61,474 bases of DNA from Bacillus sp. J33 (GCF_000518885.1 NZ_JAEL01000020.1:1-61474), one strand, 5' to 3'. Positions 19,175 through 28,399 are shown, numbered from the stretch's first letter. Notes: generated by a model from the sequence alone, not told the origin. Translations and numbers: made by a program.

Positions 19175-19220
19175 AAAAATCTAAGACGTCAAAACTTACT
19201 TTTATCGAAGTTCAATTATA

Positions 19221-19264
19221 AAAAAGCATGATCCTCCCCGCTAAACGGAAGAATCATGCTTTTA
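19221..19264. terminator. Bidirectional terminator between the zinc-ribbon gene and the M20 gene
   Basis: AAAAAGCATGAT pairs with ATCATGCTTTTT across a short GC-rich inner stem. A and T runs on both sides suit both converging genes. Confidence 0.8.
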
Positions 19265-19266
19265 TT

Positions 19267-20445
19267 CTATCCCAACGTTTTTTGAGCTTTAAATTCCGCT
19301 TTAATCTGTTGTAAAAGATCCTTGTTGGTTAATATTTCATATCCTGTCAGCGCCATTGTTTTTGCACCCAGGATCATGGCTTCTCTCCCTTGCTCACTCA
19401 TTGCCGCTTCGCGAAATTCATGTGTATGGCAGGCGTATGCCTCATTGCAAATTTTTATATACGGATGAATCGAAGGCGCTGCATGGCTGACATTCCCCAT
19501 GTCAAGGGAACCGGAGCCATCTTTTTGTTCCATTATTTCTTCCTCTTTCACTCCTAAAGAAATTAATTCTCTATTAAAAGCTTCCGATAAAGGCTTGTTG
19601 GTAACCATGTTATCGTATGAAAGCTCATAGAATGACCATTTCATCTCTGCGCCAGTTTGCAAAGCAGCACCTTCTGCACATTTTTTAACCTTTTCTACGA
19701 GTTCATTTACATATCCACGTTTTGCAGCTCGTACGTAAAATTGCGCCACAGCATAATCAGGAATCACATTGGCTGCTTTTCCGCCCTCTTTGATGATTCC
19801 ATGGATTCTGGCATCTGGGGTGATATGCTGGCGCAAAGCATTAATGCTGCTGAAGGTCTGCAAAACAGCATCCAATGCATTGATGCCGAGATGCGGGCTT
19901 GCAGCAGCGTGTGCTGATTTTCCAAAAAACTCAAACTGGATGGCATCCATTGCGAGTGATGAGCCGCTTTTTACATAATTATCCAACGGATGAACCATAA
20001 TGGCAGCATCAAGTGCATCAAATACACCTGCTTCAGCCATAGTCACTTTTCCACCCTTCGTTTCTTCTGCCGGCGTACCAAATACAATCACTTTCCCGCC
20101 TGTTTCATTGATTACTTTGCTTAATCCAATTCCTGCAGCAATTCCCATTGTGCCAATCAAATTATGGCCGCAGGCATGTCCGACTTCAGGCAGCGCATCG
20201 TATTCTGACATATAGCCAACAACAGGCCCCTCTTTCCCGCTGTCAAAGGTCGCCGTAAATGCTGTTGGCAAACCGCATGTTCCCACTTCTACCGAAAAGC
20301 CATGCTTTTTCAGTTCTTCTGTCAATAGCTCGCATGCTTTAAACTCTTCGTGCCCAAGTTCCGGGTTTTCACCAATATATTGGCTAATGCTATAAAAATC
20401 AGGTTTTAAACTGTCAATTTGATCGATGATAATTTTTTTCCCCAT
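19267..20445 (-). CDS. M20-family amidohydrolase / peptidase (PM20D2/AbgB-like)
   Basis: A 392-residue zinc hydrolase. Metal-site segments are MSEYDALPEVGHACGHNLIG (Asp, His), GTPAEETKGGK (catalytic Glu and metal Glu) and a C-terminal HPYIKICNEAYACHTHEF with His. The dimerisation domain lies at about 180-290. Relatives split N-acyl amino acids, dipeptides or p-aminobenzoyl-glutamate; the closest layout is the PM20D2/AbgB group, exact substrate unknown. GGGAGA precedes the ATG. Monocistronic and convergent with the zinc-ribbon gene. Confidence 0.87.
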   Translation of the reverse strand: MGKKIIIDQIDSLKPDFYSISQYIGENPELGHEEFKACELLTEELKKHGFSVEVGTCGLPTAFTATFDSGKEGPVVGYMSEYDALPEVGHACGHNLIGTMGIAAGIGLSKVINETGGKVIVFGTPAEETKGGKVTMAEAGVFDALDAAIMVHPLDNYVKSGSSLAMDAIQFEFFGKSAHAAASPHLGINALDAVLQTFSSINALRQHITPDARIHGIIKEGGKAANVIPDYAVAQFYVRAAKRGYVNELVEKVKKCAEGAALQTGAEMKWSFYELSYDNMVTNKPLSEAFNRELISLGVKEEEIMEQKDGSGSLDMGNVSHAAPSIHPYIKICNEAYACHTHEFREAAMSEQGREAMILGAKTMALTGYEILTNKDLLQQIKAEFKAQKTLG

Positions 20446-20660
20446 TAAGGCAATCTCCCATTCTATCTAATATACATACTATTAAATTATACAATTTTCT
20501 TACTAACTCTTTCCAATTGATTAATGCCATCATTTCAAAAGAAGGAACATTTTCATAGATGTAAAAAAAAAACAGTTCGTCACCGTATAAACCAGAATAT
20601 AAAAGACATATTAGTAAAGGAATTTACTCAAATGCAACTATAAATAGAGGTGTTTTATCC

Positions 20661-21428
20661 ATGCCAATCGCAGATTTAGGCGGAGCTACCCTGAATTATA
20701 CAGTTAAAGGAAGCGGTACTCCGATTGTTTTCATCCACCCGCCTGTATTGACTTCGATGAATTTCAAATATCAATTAGAAGAACTTTCAAAAAATTTTCA
20801 GGTTATTACGTTTGATATTCGCGGCCACGGAAAAAGTCCTTATTCCCCTGAACCTGTAACCTATCCGCTGATTGTTAAAGATATTATTCGTCTTTTGGAC
20901 TATTTAAATATTAACAAAGCCTTTATATGCGGATATTCTACAGGAGGCTCTATTGTTTTAGAATACATCCTGACATTTGCTGAAAGAGCTTTCGGAGGAA
21001 TCGCGATTGGTGCAATGCCAGATGTAAATGATGATTATTTGAGAAAGAAGATTTCTTTAGGAATTAAACTTTCAAGCAAGGGTGCCATAAACCTTTTAGC
21101 CTGGTCGATTTCCTGGAAGAATTCCAATAATATGAAGCTGTTCAAACAAATGTTTACAGAAGCAAAAAAAGGCGATTACCGAAATATTGAGCAGTATTAT
21201 CAATACAGTTTAAAATACAATTGCGTCAATCAGCTTTCAAAGATCCGCCTGCCGATTTTGCTGGTATATGGTCAAAAGGATAAGCCCTTCCATTCCTATG
21301 CCCGGCAATTGCATGAAAAATTGCCTCAAAACGAATTACATATTATCGAAAATGTTGACCACAGGATCCCGACAAAGGCTGCAAAAGAGCTGAACCAGTT
21401 AATTAGCAAATTTATAAATGCAATTTGA
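20661..21428 (+). CDS. Alpha/beta hydrolase
   Basis: A 255-residue alpha/beta-hydrolase. The oxyanion-hole turn is in IVFIHPPVLTS, the nucleophile elbow is GYSTGGS near residue 92, the acid lies in LLVYGQKDKPF and the catalytic His in ENVDHRIP near the end. All triad positions are present, so an active esterase-like enzyme is expected; the substrate is unknown. AGAGGTG precedes the ATG. Transcribed alone, convergent with the ywhH-like gene. Confidence 0.85.
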   Translation: MPIADLGGATLNYTVKGSGTPIVFIHPPVLTSMNFKYQLEELSKNFQVITFDIRGHGKSPYSPEPVTYPLIVKDIIRLLDYLNINKAFICGYSTGGSIVLEYILTFAERAFGGIAIGAMPDVNDDYLRKKISLGIKLSSKGAINLLAWSISWKNSNNMKLFKQMFTEAKKGDYRNIEQYYQYSLKYNCVNQLSKIRLPILLVYGQKDKPFHSYARQLHEKLPQNELHIIENVDHRIPTKAAKELNQLISKFINAI

Positions 21429-21471
21429 CAGCTGCCAGTACCAGTTAATCAATCTGGTATTGGCAGCTGTC
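21427..21471. terminator. Long bidirectional terminator hairpin
   Basis: An 18-bp near-perfect stem (GACAGCTGCCAGTACCAG with its complement, one mismatch) with a nine-base loop. It lies in the 52-base gap between two convergent genes. The minus strand runs into it from AGTTTTTTA, and the T runs around it are short. Confidence 0.75.
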
Positions 21472-21480
21472 AGTAAAAAA

Positions 21481-21996
21481 CTATTTTGTAATCGTCTCCG
21501 TAGCCCGTTCAATGATCACCTCATCTTCCCAGCCCTTGCACACATCCACCCAGCCTTTTGCATTCGAATATTCCTCAATCTCGGCAGGTGTTAGTTCAAT
21601 AGCCGAGTTGCTGCTGCCGCATGCCGGAAAAAGTGTGTCAAACCTTTTCATAGATTGATCCAGGAAAACATCAAGGTCATTAGCCAGTCCGAATGGGCAT
21701 ACTCCACCCACAGCGTGGCCGGTTTGTTCCAGGACCTCATCTGCAGAAAGCATGCGTGCCTTAAAACCAAAAGTATTCCGGAATTTCTTATTGTCTATTT
21801 TGGCATCCCCTGCTGCAACAACTAGAATAGCTTCATCCCCATCCCCTCTAAAGGAAAGAGTCTTGGCTATTTGTGCCGGAATAACACCGATCGTTTCAGC
21901 AGCCTGTTCTACTGTAGCACTTAAAGACTCAAACTCCATCACATCTTTTTCCCGGCCCCATTTCTTAAAATGGCCCTTCACCCTTTCAATCGACAT
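21481..21996 (-). CDS. YbaK/EbsC-family aminoacyl-tRNA deacylase-like protein (YwhH)
   Basis: A 171-residue YbaK-fold protein. Landmarks are PAQIAKTLSF, the core KIDNKKFRNTFG and GHAVGGVCPFGL, and near the end FPACGSSNSAIELTP. Family members remove wrongly attached amino acids from tRNA, chiefly Cys- or Ala-tRNA(Pro); which one applies here is not known. The match to B. subtilis YwhH is by length and motifs. The start ATG follows a GGGAAGGGTGAG stretch. Monocistronic. Confidence 0.85.
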   Translation of the reverse strand: MSIERVKGHFKKWGREKDVMEFESLSATVEQAAETIGVIPAQIAKTLSFRGDGDEAILVVAAGDAKIDNKKFRNTFGFKARMLSADEVLEQTGHAVGGVCPFGLANDLDVFLDQSMKRFDTLFPACGSSNSAIELTPAEIEEYSNAKGWVDVCKGWEDEVIIERATETITK

Positions 21997-22059
21997 TCAC
22001 ACTCACCCTTCCCCTATGTACCATGACTCTTTATTGCGGAACCTGGTATTCCTATTCTA

Positions 22060-22255
22060 TATCCCGCATTAACGGGCAGTATGATTGCTTCTCACTCCTT
22101 AGAGAGTCTCAAAAGATGCCCGTATAAGCCCGAGTATCAAAACTCAGACTAACTGCGGCAGCGCCTGAGTGACCCGCTTGTTGCGGGCCTCAACTAACCA
22201 ACGGAGATGAAAAAACCCTCACTATTGGAAGTTCACTTTATTTTAACATACTATC
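22060..22255. other. Structured GC-rich element; candidate RNA or interspersed repeat
   Basis: Several complementary blocks stand out in an otherwise AT-rich gap: ACGGGCA with TGCCCGT (about 22071-22123), CCCGC-TTGTT-GCGGG inside a TGAG/CTCA pair, ACTCAG with CTGAGT as an alternative, and CCAA/TTGG with GAG/CTC near the 3' end. No reading frame is supported. The order of hairpins is unlike a terminator. The style suggests a dispersed element or small RNA of Bacillaceae, but no named family is assigned. Confidence 0.5.
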
Positions 22256-22379
22256 CTTAACTGTCACGGAAGATACCCTTTTTTATCAGAATATTCATAT
22301 TTGCTCTTGCTGCATTAGTCCACTAAGATAGATATATAATTGAAACTTGAAATATACTTGCTTTAAAGAAGGATTGTTT

Positions 22380-23498
22380 ATGAAACCTATTCGATACAAG
22401 TTTATTGGCGGAAGGATTGCCAAAACGGGATTGGCTGTTTTTATAACAGCTTTTATCTGTCATATGCTCGATTGGCCTGCTATGTTTGCGGTCATAACAG
22501 CAATTGTTACAATCGAACCAACCGTTGCAGATTCGATTCGAAAAGCTTACGTCAGGTTTCCTGCAGCAGCCATTGGAGCCGGATTTGCAGTGCTATTTAC
22601 TTTTTTGTTTGGTGATAGTCCATATACCTATGCCTCAGTATCACTGGCTACGATCATTGCCTGCCATAAACTGAAGCTTCATGATGGAATGCTGGTCGCC
22701 ACCTTGACAGGTGTAGCAATGATTTCAACGGTTCATGACCATTATTTATCCTCTTTTTTTATCAGAATGGGGACAACCAGTACCGGTATCATTGTATCAA
22801 CTGCCGTCAACTTTTTTGTTATGCCTCCAAATTACTCAAAATCGATTATGCGAAGCATTCATTCCCTATACCGGAGATCCGGAGAGATTTTACACAAACG
22901 AGGATTGGAGATCTTTAATCTCCAGACTCCAGATCATGATATCCGCGCCGAATTTCAAAAGCTTATAAAAGATATTGATAAAACGGAGACATTATGCAAT
23001 TATCAGAAAGCTGAATATCGATTTCACCGGTTCAGCCGTGATGATATGCGTGACTTTCATTATGAATATAAAAAGCTTACGATTTTAAGGCAAATAACCT
23101 ATCATGTGGGCAACTTAATTTTTCTGCCGCCGGGCCAAATGGAGCTTGATGAAAGCAAGATGAATTTTGCTTCCTCTGTTCTTGATGATTTGAAGGACAG
23201 TTTATATGATCCTGGCTTTCTGATTACCGAAAGCCATCATCAAAAAATAAGCAAAGTTACACAATGGTTTATCGATCAAAAACAGCAGAACCCTGCAGGC
23301 GGCTTAAAACCGCGCATACACCATCACGTCCAGCCTGAAACAGCCATTTTATATGAAATTTTGTCTATCCATGATTTAATAGAGGAACTGAATCATATCC
23401 AATCTATGGAAATCAAGCACCGGAGGCTTCTAAAAAGTCCGGACGTGACAGGCTCCTATAATGGCATAAAAACGAATGATCAGGAATTGCGCGAATAA
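22380..23498 (+). CDS. FUSC/aromatic-acid-exporter family membrane protein
   Basis: About 372 residues. The N-terminal 150 residues hold about four to six membrane helices (TGLAVFITAFICHMLDWPAM, AIVTIEPTVADSIRKAYVRF), and the remainder is a soluble C-terminal domain. This is the layout of the DUF939/ArAE group of the FUSC superfamily, thought to export aromatic acids or similar compounds. The start is the ATG at 22380 (MKPIRYKF) after GAAGGA; an earlier in-frame TTG-type start has no site. Terminator follows. Confidence 0.8.
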   Translation: MKPIRYKFIGGRIAKTGLAVFITAFICHMLDWPAMFAVITAIVTIEPTVADSIRKAYVRFPAAAIGAGFAVLFTFLFGDSPYTYASVSLATIIACHKLKLHDGMLVATLTGVAMISTVHDHYLSSFFIRMGTTSTGIIVSTAVNFFVMPPNYSKSIMRSIHSLYRRSGEILHKRGLEIFNLQTPDHDIRAEFQKLIKDIDKTETLCNYQKAEYRFHRFSRDDMRDFHYEYKKLTILRQITYHVGNLIFLPPGQMELDESKMNFASSVLDDLKDSLYDPGFLITESHHQKISKVTQWFIDQKQQNPAGGLKPRIHHHVQPETAILYEILSIHDLIEELNHIQSMEIKHRRLLKSPDVTGSYNGIKTNDQELRE

Positions 23499-23547
23499 AA
23501 GCGAAGTGAAACGGGATTATCTTTTCCTACTAGCACCACCAAAAAAT

Positions 23548-23578
23548 AAAGACCGCGGATTCTTTTCCGTGGTCTTTT
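23548..23578 (+). terminator. Terminator between the FUSC-type and SDR genes
   Basis: AAGACCGCGGA pairs with TCCGTGGTCTT and is followed by TTCT. It lies in the gap between converging genes. Confidence 0.8.
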
Positions 23579-23585
23579 CTGCATA

Positions 23586-24647
23586 TTACATGGAAACTCT
23601 TATCTTATCTGCTAAATATCCCTCAATAATTCTTTTTAGAACTTTCTGATCCATTTCGAGCATAGGCTTACCTGCAGCTGAAAGCATTTTTGCCGTATTG
23701 TCTGCCGGAAAATCAATCGTCCGCTGAAAATAGCTGTGAAAAATGCTCATTGAATCATGAAAGTCCTTCTCCTCATTTGTCATATCCCCGATAGAAGAAG
23801 GCGGATGCATCTCCAATTGCGGAAAATCCAAGACCTCTTTAACAATCGACAAAACCTCTGATTGCAGCGGGGGGTTAGGATTAGTGATATTGAATATATC
23901 GCCATTTCTCCCATGAACCAAAGCTGTCTCCAGTACGTCTATGACAAAATCAACCGGCACAAAGTTCTGGGCCACACCTGGTTCCAGGAAAATTCTATAG
24001 TTTTGGTAATTCTTTTTCCGTTCTGAGCGTTTTTTCAAAATCTTAATTCCTTTTAAAAATCCATACAAGCCAAAATTGGTATCGGCCTCACCAGTCTTTG
24101 AATCACCGATTATAATAGCCGGACGGAGAATGACTGCCTCCAGCTTATTTCTATATCTGTAAACCAGATGCTCTGCCTCACATTTTGAAGCTTCATAAGG
24201 ATTTACAAAACTTCTTTCTGCAGAATAAAGCACTTCTGCCCCTGCAGTTTCCTTTCCAACCGTATAGGCAGTGCTAATATATAATACTTTGGGACAGCCA
24301 ATTTCCAAGGCGAGCTCCAAAACATTCTCTGTTCCCTCAACATTTACTTTATAGGTCTTATCCCGATCCTTTTCATCAAATGACAGCAATGCGGCACCAT
24401 GATAGATGGCATCAATCTTTCCCGTCAATGATTCCACAAGCTCTTTATTTAAACCGAGGTGATCTCCCGTTACATCTCCTTCTAATATATGAATCTGCCT
24501 TGAGTAAACCTCTCCCTCTTTATCCATGAAAGACTTCAACCTGGTTCTATTTCTAACTAATAAATACAGCTCATGCCCCTGCTCCAATAGCTTTATCGAA
24601 AGCTTCTTTCCTAAAAATCCATTTGCTCCAGTAATAAGTATATTCAA
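23586..24647 (-). CDS. Extended SDR / NAD(P)-dependent epimerase-reductase
   Basis: A 353-residue Rossmann-fold enzyme. NILITGANGFLGKKL is the nucleotide-binding loop, STAY and YEASKCEAE give the catalytic Ser/Tyr/Lys of extended short-chain dehydrogenases. The order of motifs (GAALLSF, VNVEGTENVLELA, LRPAIIIGDSKTGE) resembles the thioester-reductase/male-sterility group, which reduces acyl chains, but a sugar-epimerase role is also possible. Only a distant AAAGG lies before the ATG. Transcribed alone. Confidence 0.8.
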   Translation of the reverse strand: MNILITGANGFLGKKLSIKLLEQGHELYLLVRNRTRLKSFMDKEGEVYSRQIHILEGDVTGDHLGLNKELVESLTGKIDAIYHGAALLSFDEKDRDKTYKVNVEGTENVLELALEIGCPKVLYISTAYTVGKETAGAEVLYSAERSFVNPYEASKCEAEHLVYRYRNKLEAVILRPAIIIGDSKTGEADTNFGLYGFLKGIKILKKRSERKKNYQNYRIFLEPGVAQNFVPVDFVIDVLETALVHGRNGDIFNITNPNPPLQSEVLSIVKEVLDFPQLEMHPPSSIGDMTNEEKDFHDSMSIFHSYFQRTIDFPADNTAKMLSAAGKPMLEMDQKVLKRIIEGYLADKIRVSM

Positions 24648-24739
24648 AGAAGAATCGCAACCTTTCCTATCAATAAAGTCTATTAAAAACTTTAGCGGGA
24701 AAATCCTTTAAAAGCAATGGAAATCCCTTTCATTGCCCT

Positions 24740-25030
24740 AAGATCTGTAAGGCGGACCTTTTATTCTTGGATATCCCGCTTAATCCGATAATTGGTGTAA
24801 TTGGAGTCGGACCGGAGGACGAAGCGGTTTCTGCAGGAACACCTGGCTCCCACTGCGGGAATATGGATAATATGGATACAAAGCTGATTACAGAAGGTTC
24901 TACATTGAATTTGCCTGTCTTTGCAGAAGGAGCTCTTTTGGGGCTTGGGGATTTCCATGCTGCCATGGGAGATGGGAAGATTGGTGTATCCGGCATCGAG
25001 ATATCCGGAAGGTTTCTTTACAAGATCTAA
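24740..25030 (+). pseudogene. Acetamidase/formamidase remnant
   Basis: The frame reads DIPLNPIIGVIGVGPEDEAV, then GTPGSHCGNMDN and GALLGLGDFHAAMGDGKIG, which is the conserved core of the FmdA/AmdA amidase family. Only about 90 of some 300 residues remain. Both the N-terminal and C-terminal parts are missing and there is no ribosome site. This is a gene relic with no expected activity. Confidence 0.75.
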
Positions 25031-25112
25031 TTTAAAGCAATTCATTAAAAAAACCACTTCTTGTAAATGGTGAAAGCATTGCGGCCCTTAGGCTATTCAG
25101 CTCTTTAAATAG

Positions 25113-25138
25113 AAAAGACGCTCGTTCATGCGTCTTTT
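25113..25138 (-). terminator. Terminator after the PD-(D/E)XK-like gene
   Basis: AAAAGACG pairs with CGTCTTTT around a ten-base partly paired loop. A T run follows on the minus strand. It ends two bases past the stop codon at 25141. Confidence 0.7.
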
Positions 25139-25140
25139 TC

Positions 25141-25908
25141 CTACGATAAGTATTTATTCTTTTTATCAGTCTGTTCATCCTTTTCACAAACCTCCAGAAA
25201 AGGGCAGGATGGACATTCATTGGTATTATATAATTCAGTCATACGCTGTGAATCCTCAATCAAATTTTTCATTAGCTGCAGATAGCTAATTCCGTTTTCA
25301 AGGCTATATTCATCAGGTGTGAAAATATGCTTTTGTCCATCCATTAAAGTAATAACTTCTATTCTTTCCGGCCTTATTCCAAAGACTTTTTCAGAAAAAA
25401 TAACGATTAAATGGAAATACAGCTTCAACATTTGCTCATCTGCATCAACTAAATATTTTTTCACAATAAATGAAGAGTTCTCCCATTCTGCAACATCGAA
25501 GGTTAGAGAAAGGTCAGCATCCACTTCTTTTACATTCAGGCTAAATTTTTCATAAAGAAACAAGGGCTGTTCAACGTTCGAATCACTCGATAAATTTTTC
25601 ATTAATCCGTCCGTTATGGCTGCAGCAGCCATATAAAATTGCAGCTTATTATCAAACATGCGAAGTTCGAGCTTACTCCAATATTTCTCAATTAATGCAA
25701 GAACTTTGGCTGGTGTTCTATGCCCTAACGGATATTGATAATAAGAATATACCACCCTATTTACAACATGCTGGATTGCCTGGCGCCAGCCAAAAGGATG
25801 CTTTTTCTTTTCTATATGTGTGTAGTAAAACCTGTATGGGCATCGGATAAAATCTGTTAAATGCTGGTCAGTTATGGTCTGAACAGATATCTGTGTGTTT
25901 TTAACCAT
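25141..25908 (-). CDS. Cas4/AddB-like Fe-S PD-(D/E)XK superfamily protein
   Basis: A 255-residue protein. An N-terminal Cys in LTDFIRCPYRFYY and a C-terminal cluster CPSCPFLEVC reproduce the 1+3 Cys layout that binds a 4Fe-4S cluster in Cas4, AddB and RecB-type nucleases. Between them, LSLTFDVAEW ... FIVKKYLVD sits where the nuclease motifs D...ExK should be; the Glu appears replaced, so catalysis is doubtful. No CRISPR or recBCD gene is near. AAGGAGG precedes the ATG. Two Fur-box-like sites lie 58-100 bases upstream, suggesting iron control. Function unknown. Confidence 0.65.
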   Translation of the reverse strand: MVKNTQISVQTITDQHLTDFIRCPYRFYYTHIEKKKHPFGWRQAIQHVVNRVVYSYYQYPLGHRTPAKVLALIEKYWSKLELRMFDNKLQFYMAAAAITDGLMKNLSSDSNVEQPLFLYEKFSLNVKEVDADLSLTFDVAEWENSSFIVKKYLVDADEQMLKLYFHLIVIFSEKVFGIRPERIEVITLMDGQKHIFTPDEYSLENGISYLQLMKNLIEDSQRMTELYNTNECPSCPFLEVCEKDEQTDKKNKYLS

Positions 25909-25965
25909 TTAGCTGCCTCCTTAGTCCTTCAAACTGTTATATGTAATAAGCTAAAGTAGCATAAT

Positions 25966-25980
25966 TGAAAATTATTATCA
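25966..25980. promoter_or_regulatory. Fur-box-like site 1
   Basis: TGAAAATTATTATCA differs from the 7-1-7 Fur consensus TGATAATNATTATCA at one position. It is 58 bases upstream of the gene starting at 25908. Confidence 0.7.
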
Positions 25981-25993
25981 GTATTATTTTAAT

Positions 25994-26008
25994 TGAAAAT
26001 GATTATCA
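25994..26008. promoter_or_regulatory. Fur-box-like site 2
   Basis: TGAAAATGATTATCA also differs from the consensus at one position. It lies 13 bases after site 1. It is 203 bases before the molybdoenzyme start at 26211, so the 25908 gene is the likelier target. The rest of the 25909-26210 gap shows no gene. Confidence 0.7.
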
Positions 26009-26210
26009 AAATCAACCCTTAATAAAAACTGTATTGCCAAAAATGCCTCCTTACAACTATGAAAGGTATTCATGCATTTAATCTGGGGCGTTTCAGCGAA
26101 TTTCTCTTGAATTCACTGGTTTAAAGTCAAAAACAATCTTCTCAGGCTTCCCAACTATTCTGATTTTTGTGATATTATCAGTTTAATAAGTTCAGAGAAG
26201 GTGTTTTGAA

Positions 26211-28268
26211 ATGAGCTCTTACAGTAATACACATAATGGCATTTTTCCTTCGGTTTGTTCACTTGATTGCCCTGATCAATGCGGGCTTCTCGTTCATAAA
26301 GAAAACGGCAGAATCGTGAAAATCGAAGGGGATCCCAATCACCCGGTTACAAAGGGAAATATCTGCAACAAAGTAAGGAATATGCCCGCACGTCTATACG
26401 ATGAGAAGCGGCTGAAATACCCATTGAAAAGGGTGGGTGCCAAAGGTGATGGCAGGTTTGAACGGATCAGCTGGAAGGAAGCCATTGAAACGATTACAGC
26501 CCGCTGGCAAGATCTGATTAAAACGGAAGGGCCTGAAAGCATATTGCCATATAGCTTTTATGGGAATATGGGCCGGCTGAATGCGGAGGGAATGGACCGC
26601 CGCTTCTTTCATAGGCTCGGGGCATCACGTCTTGATCGCACAATTTGCCAATCGGCTGGAACAGTTGGATATACGTATACAATGGGAGGAAGTTTCGGGA
26701 TTGATCCAGAAGATACCATCCATTCGAAGCTTCTAATTTTTTGGGGAATTAATGCGGTAAGCACCAACATGCATCAAGTCGTACTGGCACAGAAAGCACG
26801 GAAAAATGGTGCTAAGATTATTGTGATAGATGTGCATAAAAACCAGACAGGCAAAATGGCCGATTGGTTTATTCCGATAAAACCCGGTACCGATTCCGCA
26901 CTGGCCCTGGGCATGATTCATGTATTGTTTGCGGAAAACATGGTCGATGACCATTTTCTGCACAAGTACACTGTGGGCCATGAAGAGCTCCGCGATCATG
27001 TGGTTCAATATGATCCTGCGACTGTTTCAGCCATTACTGGAGTGCCCATTGAGGATATTTACAAGCTTGCTCGTATGTATGGCCATACGTCCCCTTCATT
27101 TATCAGGATTGGCAATGGCCCTCAGCATCATGATAATGGGGGTATGTGCATCCGTACCATTTCCTGTCTTCCTGCCATGACTGGACAATGGCTAGTGAAA
27201 GGCGGCGGTGCCATAAAAGGAAATTCTGGTTACCTTGCTTTTAACACATCTGCATTACAGCGTCCCGACTTTCTGGAGAAAAAGAATACACGCACAATCA
27301 ATATGAATCAGCTTGGCTATGCCCTGCTTGAGCTGGAAAATCCGGTAAAGTCCTTGTATGTGTATGGCACAAACCCGGCTGTAGTAGCGCCAGAAGGAAA
27401 CAAGGTCAAAAAAGGGCTGCAGCGGGATGATCTATTCCTGGTTGTTCACGATTTATTTATAACCGAAACTGCGAAATACGCTGATATCGTACTGCCTGCA
27501 ACTTCTTCCTATGAAAATATCGATTTCTATTCTTCTTACTGGCACCATTACATGCAAATCCAGCAGCCGGTTATGGAAGCGCATGGGGAATCCAAATCGA
27601 ATGTGGAGGTATTCCGGCTTCTGGCTAAGGCTATGGGATTTGATGAACCAGCTTTTCAGGAAACAGAAGAGGTAATGATTGAAAAGGCGCTGGATTTTCC
27701 TGCAAATCCATTTATTGATGAAATTAATTTCGAGTCTCTAAAGAAAAACCAATTTATAAAAGCCAAGATCAAGCCGCTTTTCCCTGGCAAACTTCCGACC
27801 CCAAGCGGAAAAATTGAATTATATTCACAGAGAATGAAAGATGCAGGCTACCCTCCTCTGCCAACTTATATTCCTTTGAAGGATGAAAGCAGCTTGCCAT
27901 TCCTATTTGTCCCTGCACCGAACCATAACTTCTTAAATTCCACCTTTTCCAACAATGCCAAGCATGTCTTGTTCGAAAAGGAACCCCGCCTTCATATGAA
28001 TATCAAAGATGCAAAAGCTGCGGGAATAAATGATGGAGACATGGTGCGAGTGTGGAATGAACGTGGAGAATGCGAGCTGAAAGCAGCTGTTGGCGAACTC
28101 GTCCTCAAAGGTGTTGTTGTTTCGCAAGGCTTATGGGCAGACATGCCTGGGACCAATCAGCTTGTGAACTCCCTGACTCCGGACCGGCTTTCTGACATGG
28201 GCGGTGGAGCAGTGTTTTTCTCCGGGCGGGTTAACGTGGCAAAATGCCAATCCACTAGTAAAATATAA
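26211..28268 (+). CDS. Molybdopterin oxidoreductase family protein (YoaE-like)
   Basis: A 685-residue enzyme of the DMSO-reductase superfamily. The N-terminus has the 4Fe-4S ligands Cys16, Cys20, Cys24 and Cys52 (CSLDCPDQC ... GNICNK). Bis-MGD binding segments follow, such as FYGNMGRLN, and GTNPAVV; a molybdopterin dinucleotide-binding domain ends the protein (GDMVRVWNERGECEL). There is no Tat signal, so it should act in the cytoplasm. The physiological substrate is unknown; B. subtilis YoaE is the named relative. AGGTG precedes the ATG. Single gene with terminator. A modAB molybdate transporter lies 21 kb away. Confidence 0.87.
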   Translation: MSSYSNTHNGIFPSVCSLDCPDQCGLLVHKENGRIVKIEGDPNHPVTKGNICNKVRNMPARLYDEKRLKYPLKRVGAKGDGRFERISWKEAIETITARWQDLIKTEGPESILPYSFYGNMGRLNAEGMDRRFFHRLGASRLDRTICQSAGTVGYTYTMGGSFGIDPEDTIHSKLLIFWGINAVSTNMHQVVLAQKARKNGAKIIVIDVHKNQTGKMADWFIPIKPGTDSALALGMIHVLFAENMVDDHFLHKYTVGHEELRDHVVQYDPATVSAITGVPIEDIYKLARMYGHTSPSFIRIGNGPQHHDNGGMCIRTISCLPAMTGQWLVKGGGAIKGNSGYLAFNTSALQRPDFLEKKNTRTINMNQLGYALLELENPVKSLYVYGTNPAVVAPEGNKVKKGLQRDDLFLVVHDLFITETAKYADIVLPATSSYENIDFYSSYWHHYMQIQQPVMEAHGESKSNVEVFRLLAKAMGFDEPAFQETEEVMIEKALDFPANPFIDEINFESLKKNQFIKAKIKPLFPGKLPTPSGKIELYSQRMKDAGYPPLPTYIPLKDESSLPFLFVPAPNHNFLNSTFSNNAKHVLFEKEPRLHMNIKDAKAAGINDGDMVRVWNERGECELKAAVGELVLKGVVVSQGLWADMPGTNQLVNSLTPDRLSDMGGGAVFFSGRVNVAKCQSTSKI

Positions 28269-28344
28269 AATAAGCTAAAAAGTACAACCTGCAAAGGAAA
28301 TCATAGTTTTTTGATCCCCCAACTGTAAAAAAATATTGAAATAA

Positions 28345-28377
28345 CCCTCTTGAAGTTGTGTTCAAGAGGGCTTTTTT
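28345..28377 (+). terminator. Terminator after the YoaE-like gene
   Basis: CCCTCTTGAA pairs perfectly with TTCAAGAGGG across a six-base loop and is followed by CTTTTTTG. It also lies past the end of the converging mdc operon. Confidence 0.9.
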
Positions 28378-28399
28378 GCCTTTATACCGAGCCAAAACA

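Noticed and set aside
25141-25908. Bona fide cas4 gene
   Set aside because: Fe-S Cys layout fits, but the nuclease motif is altered and there is no CRISPR locus in the window.
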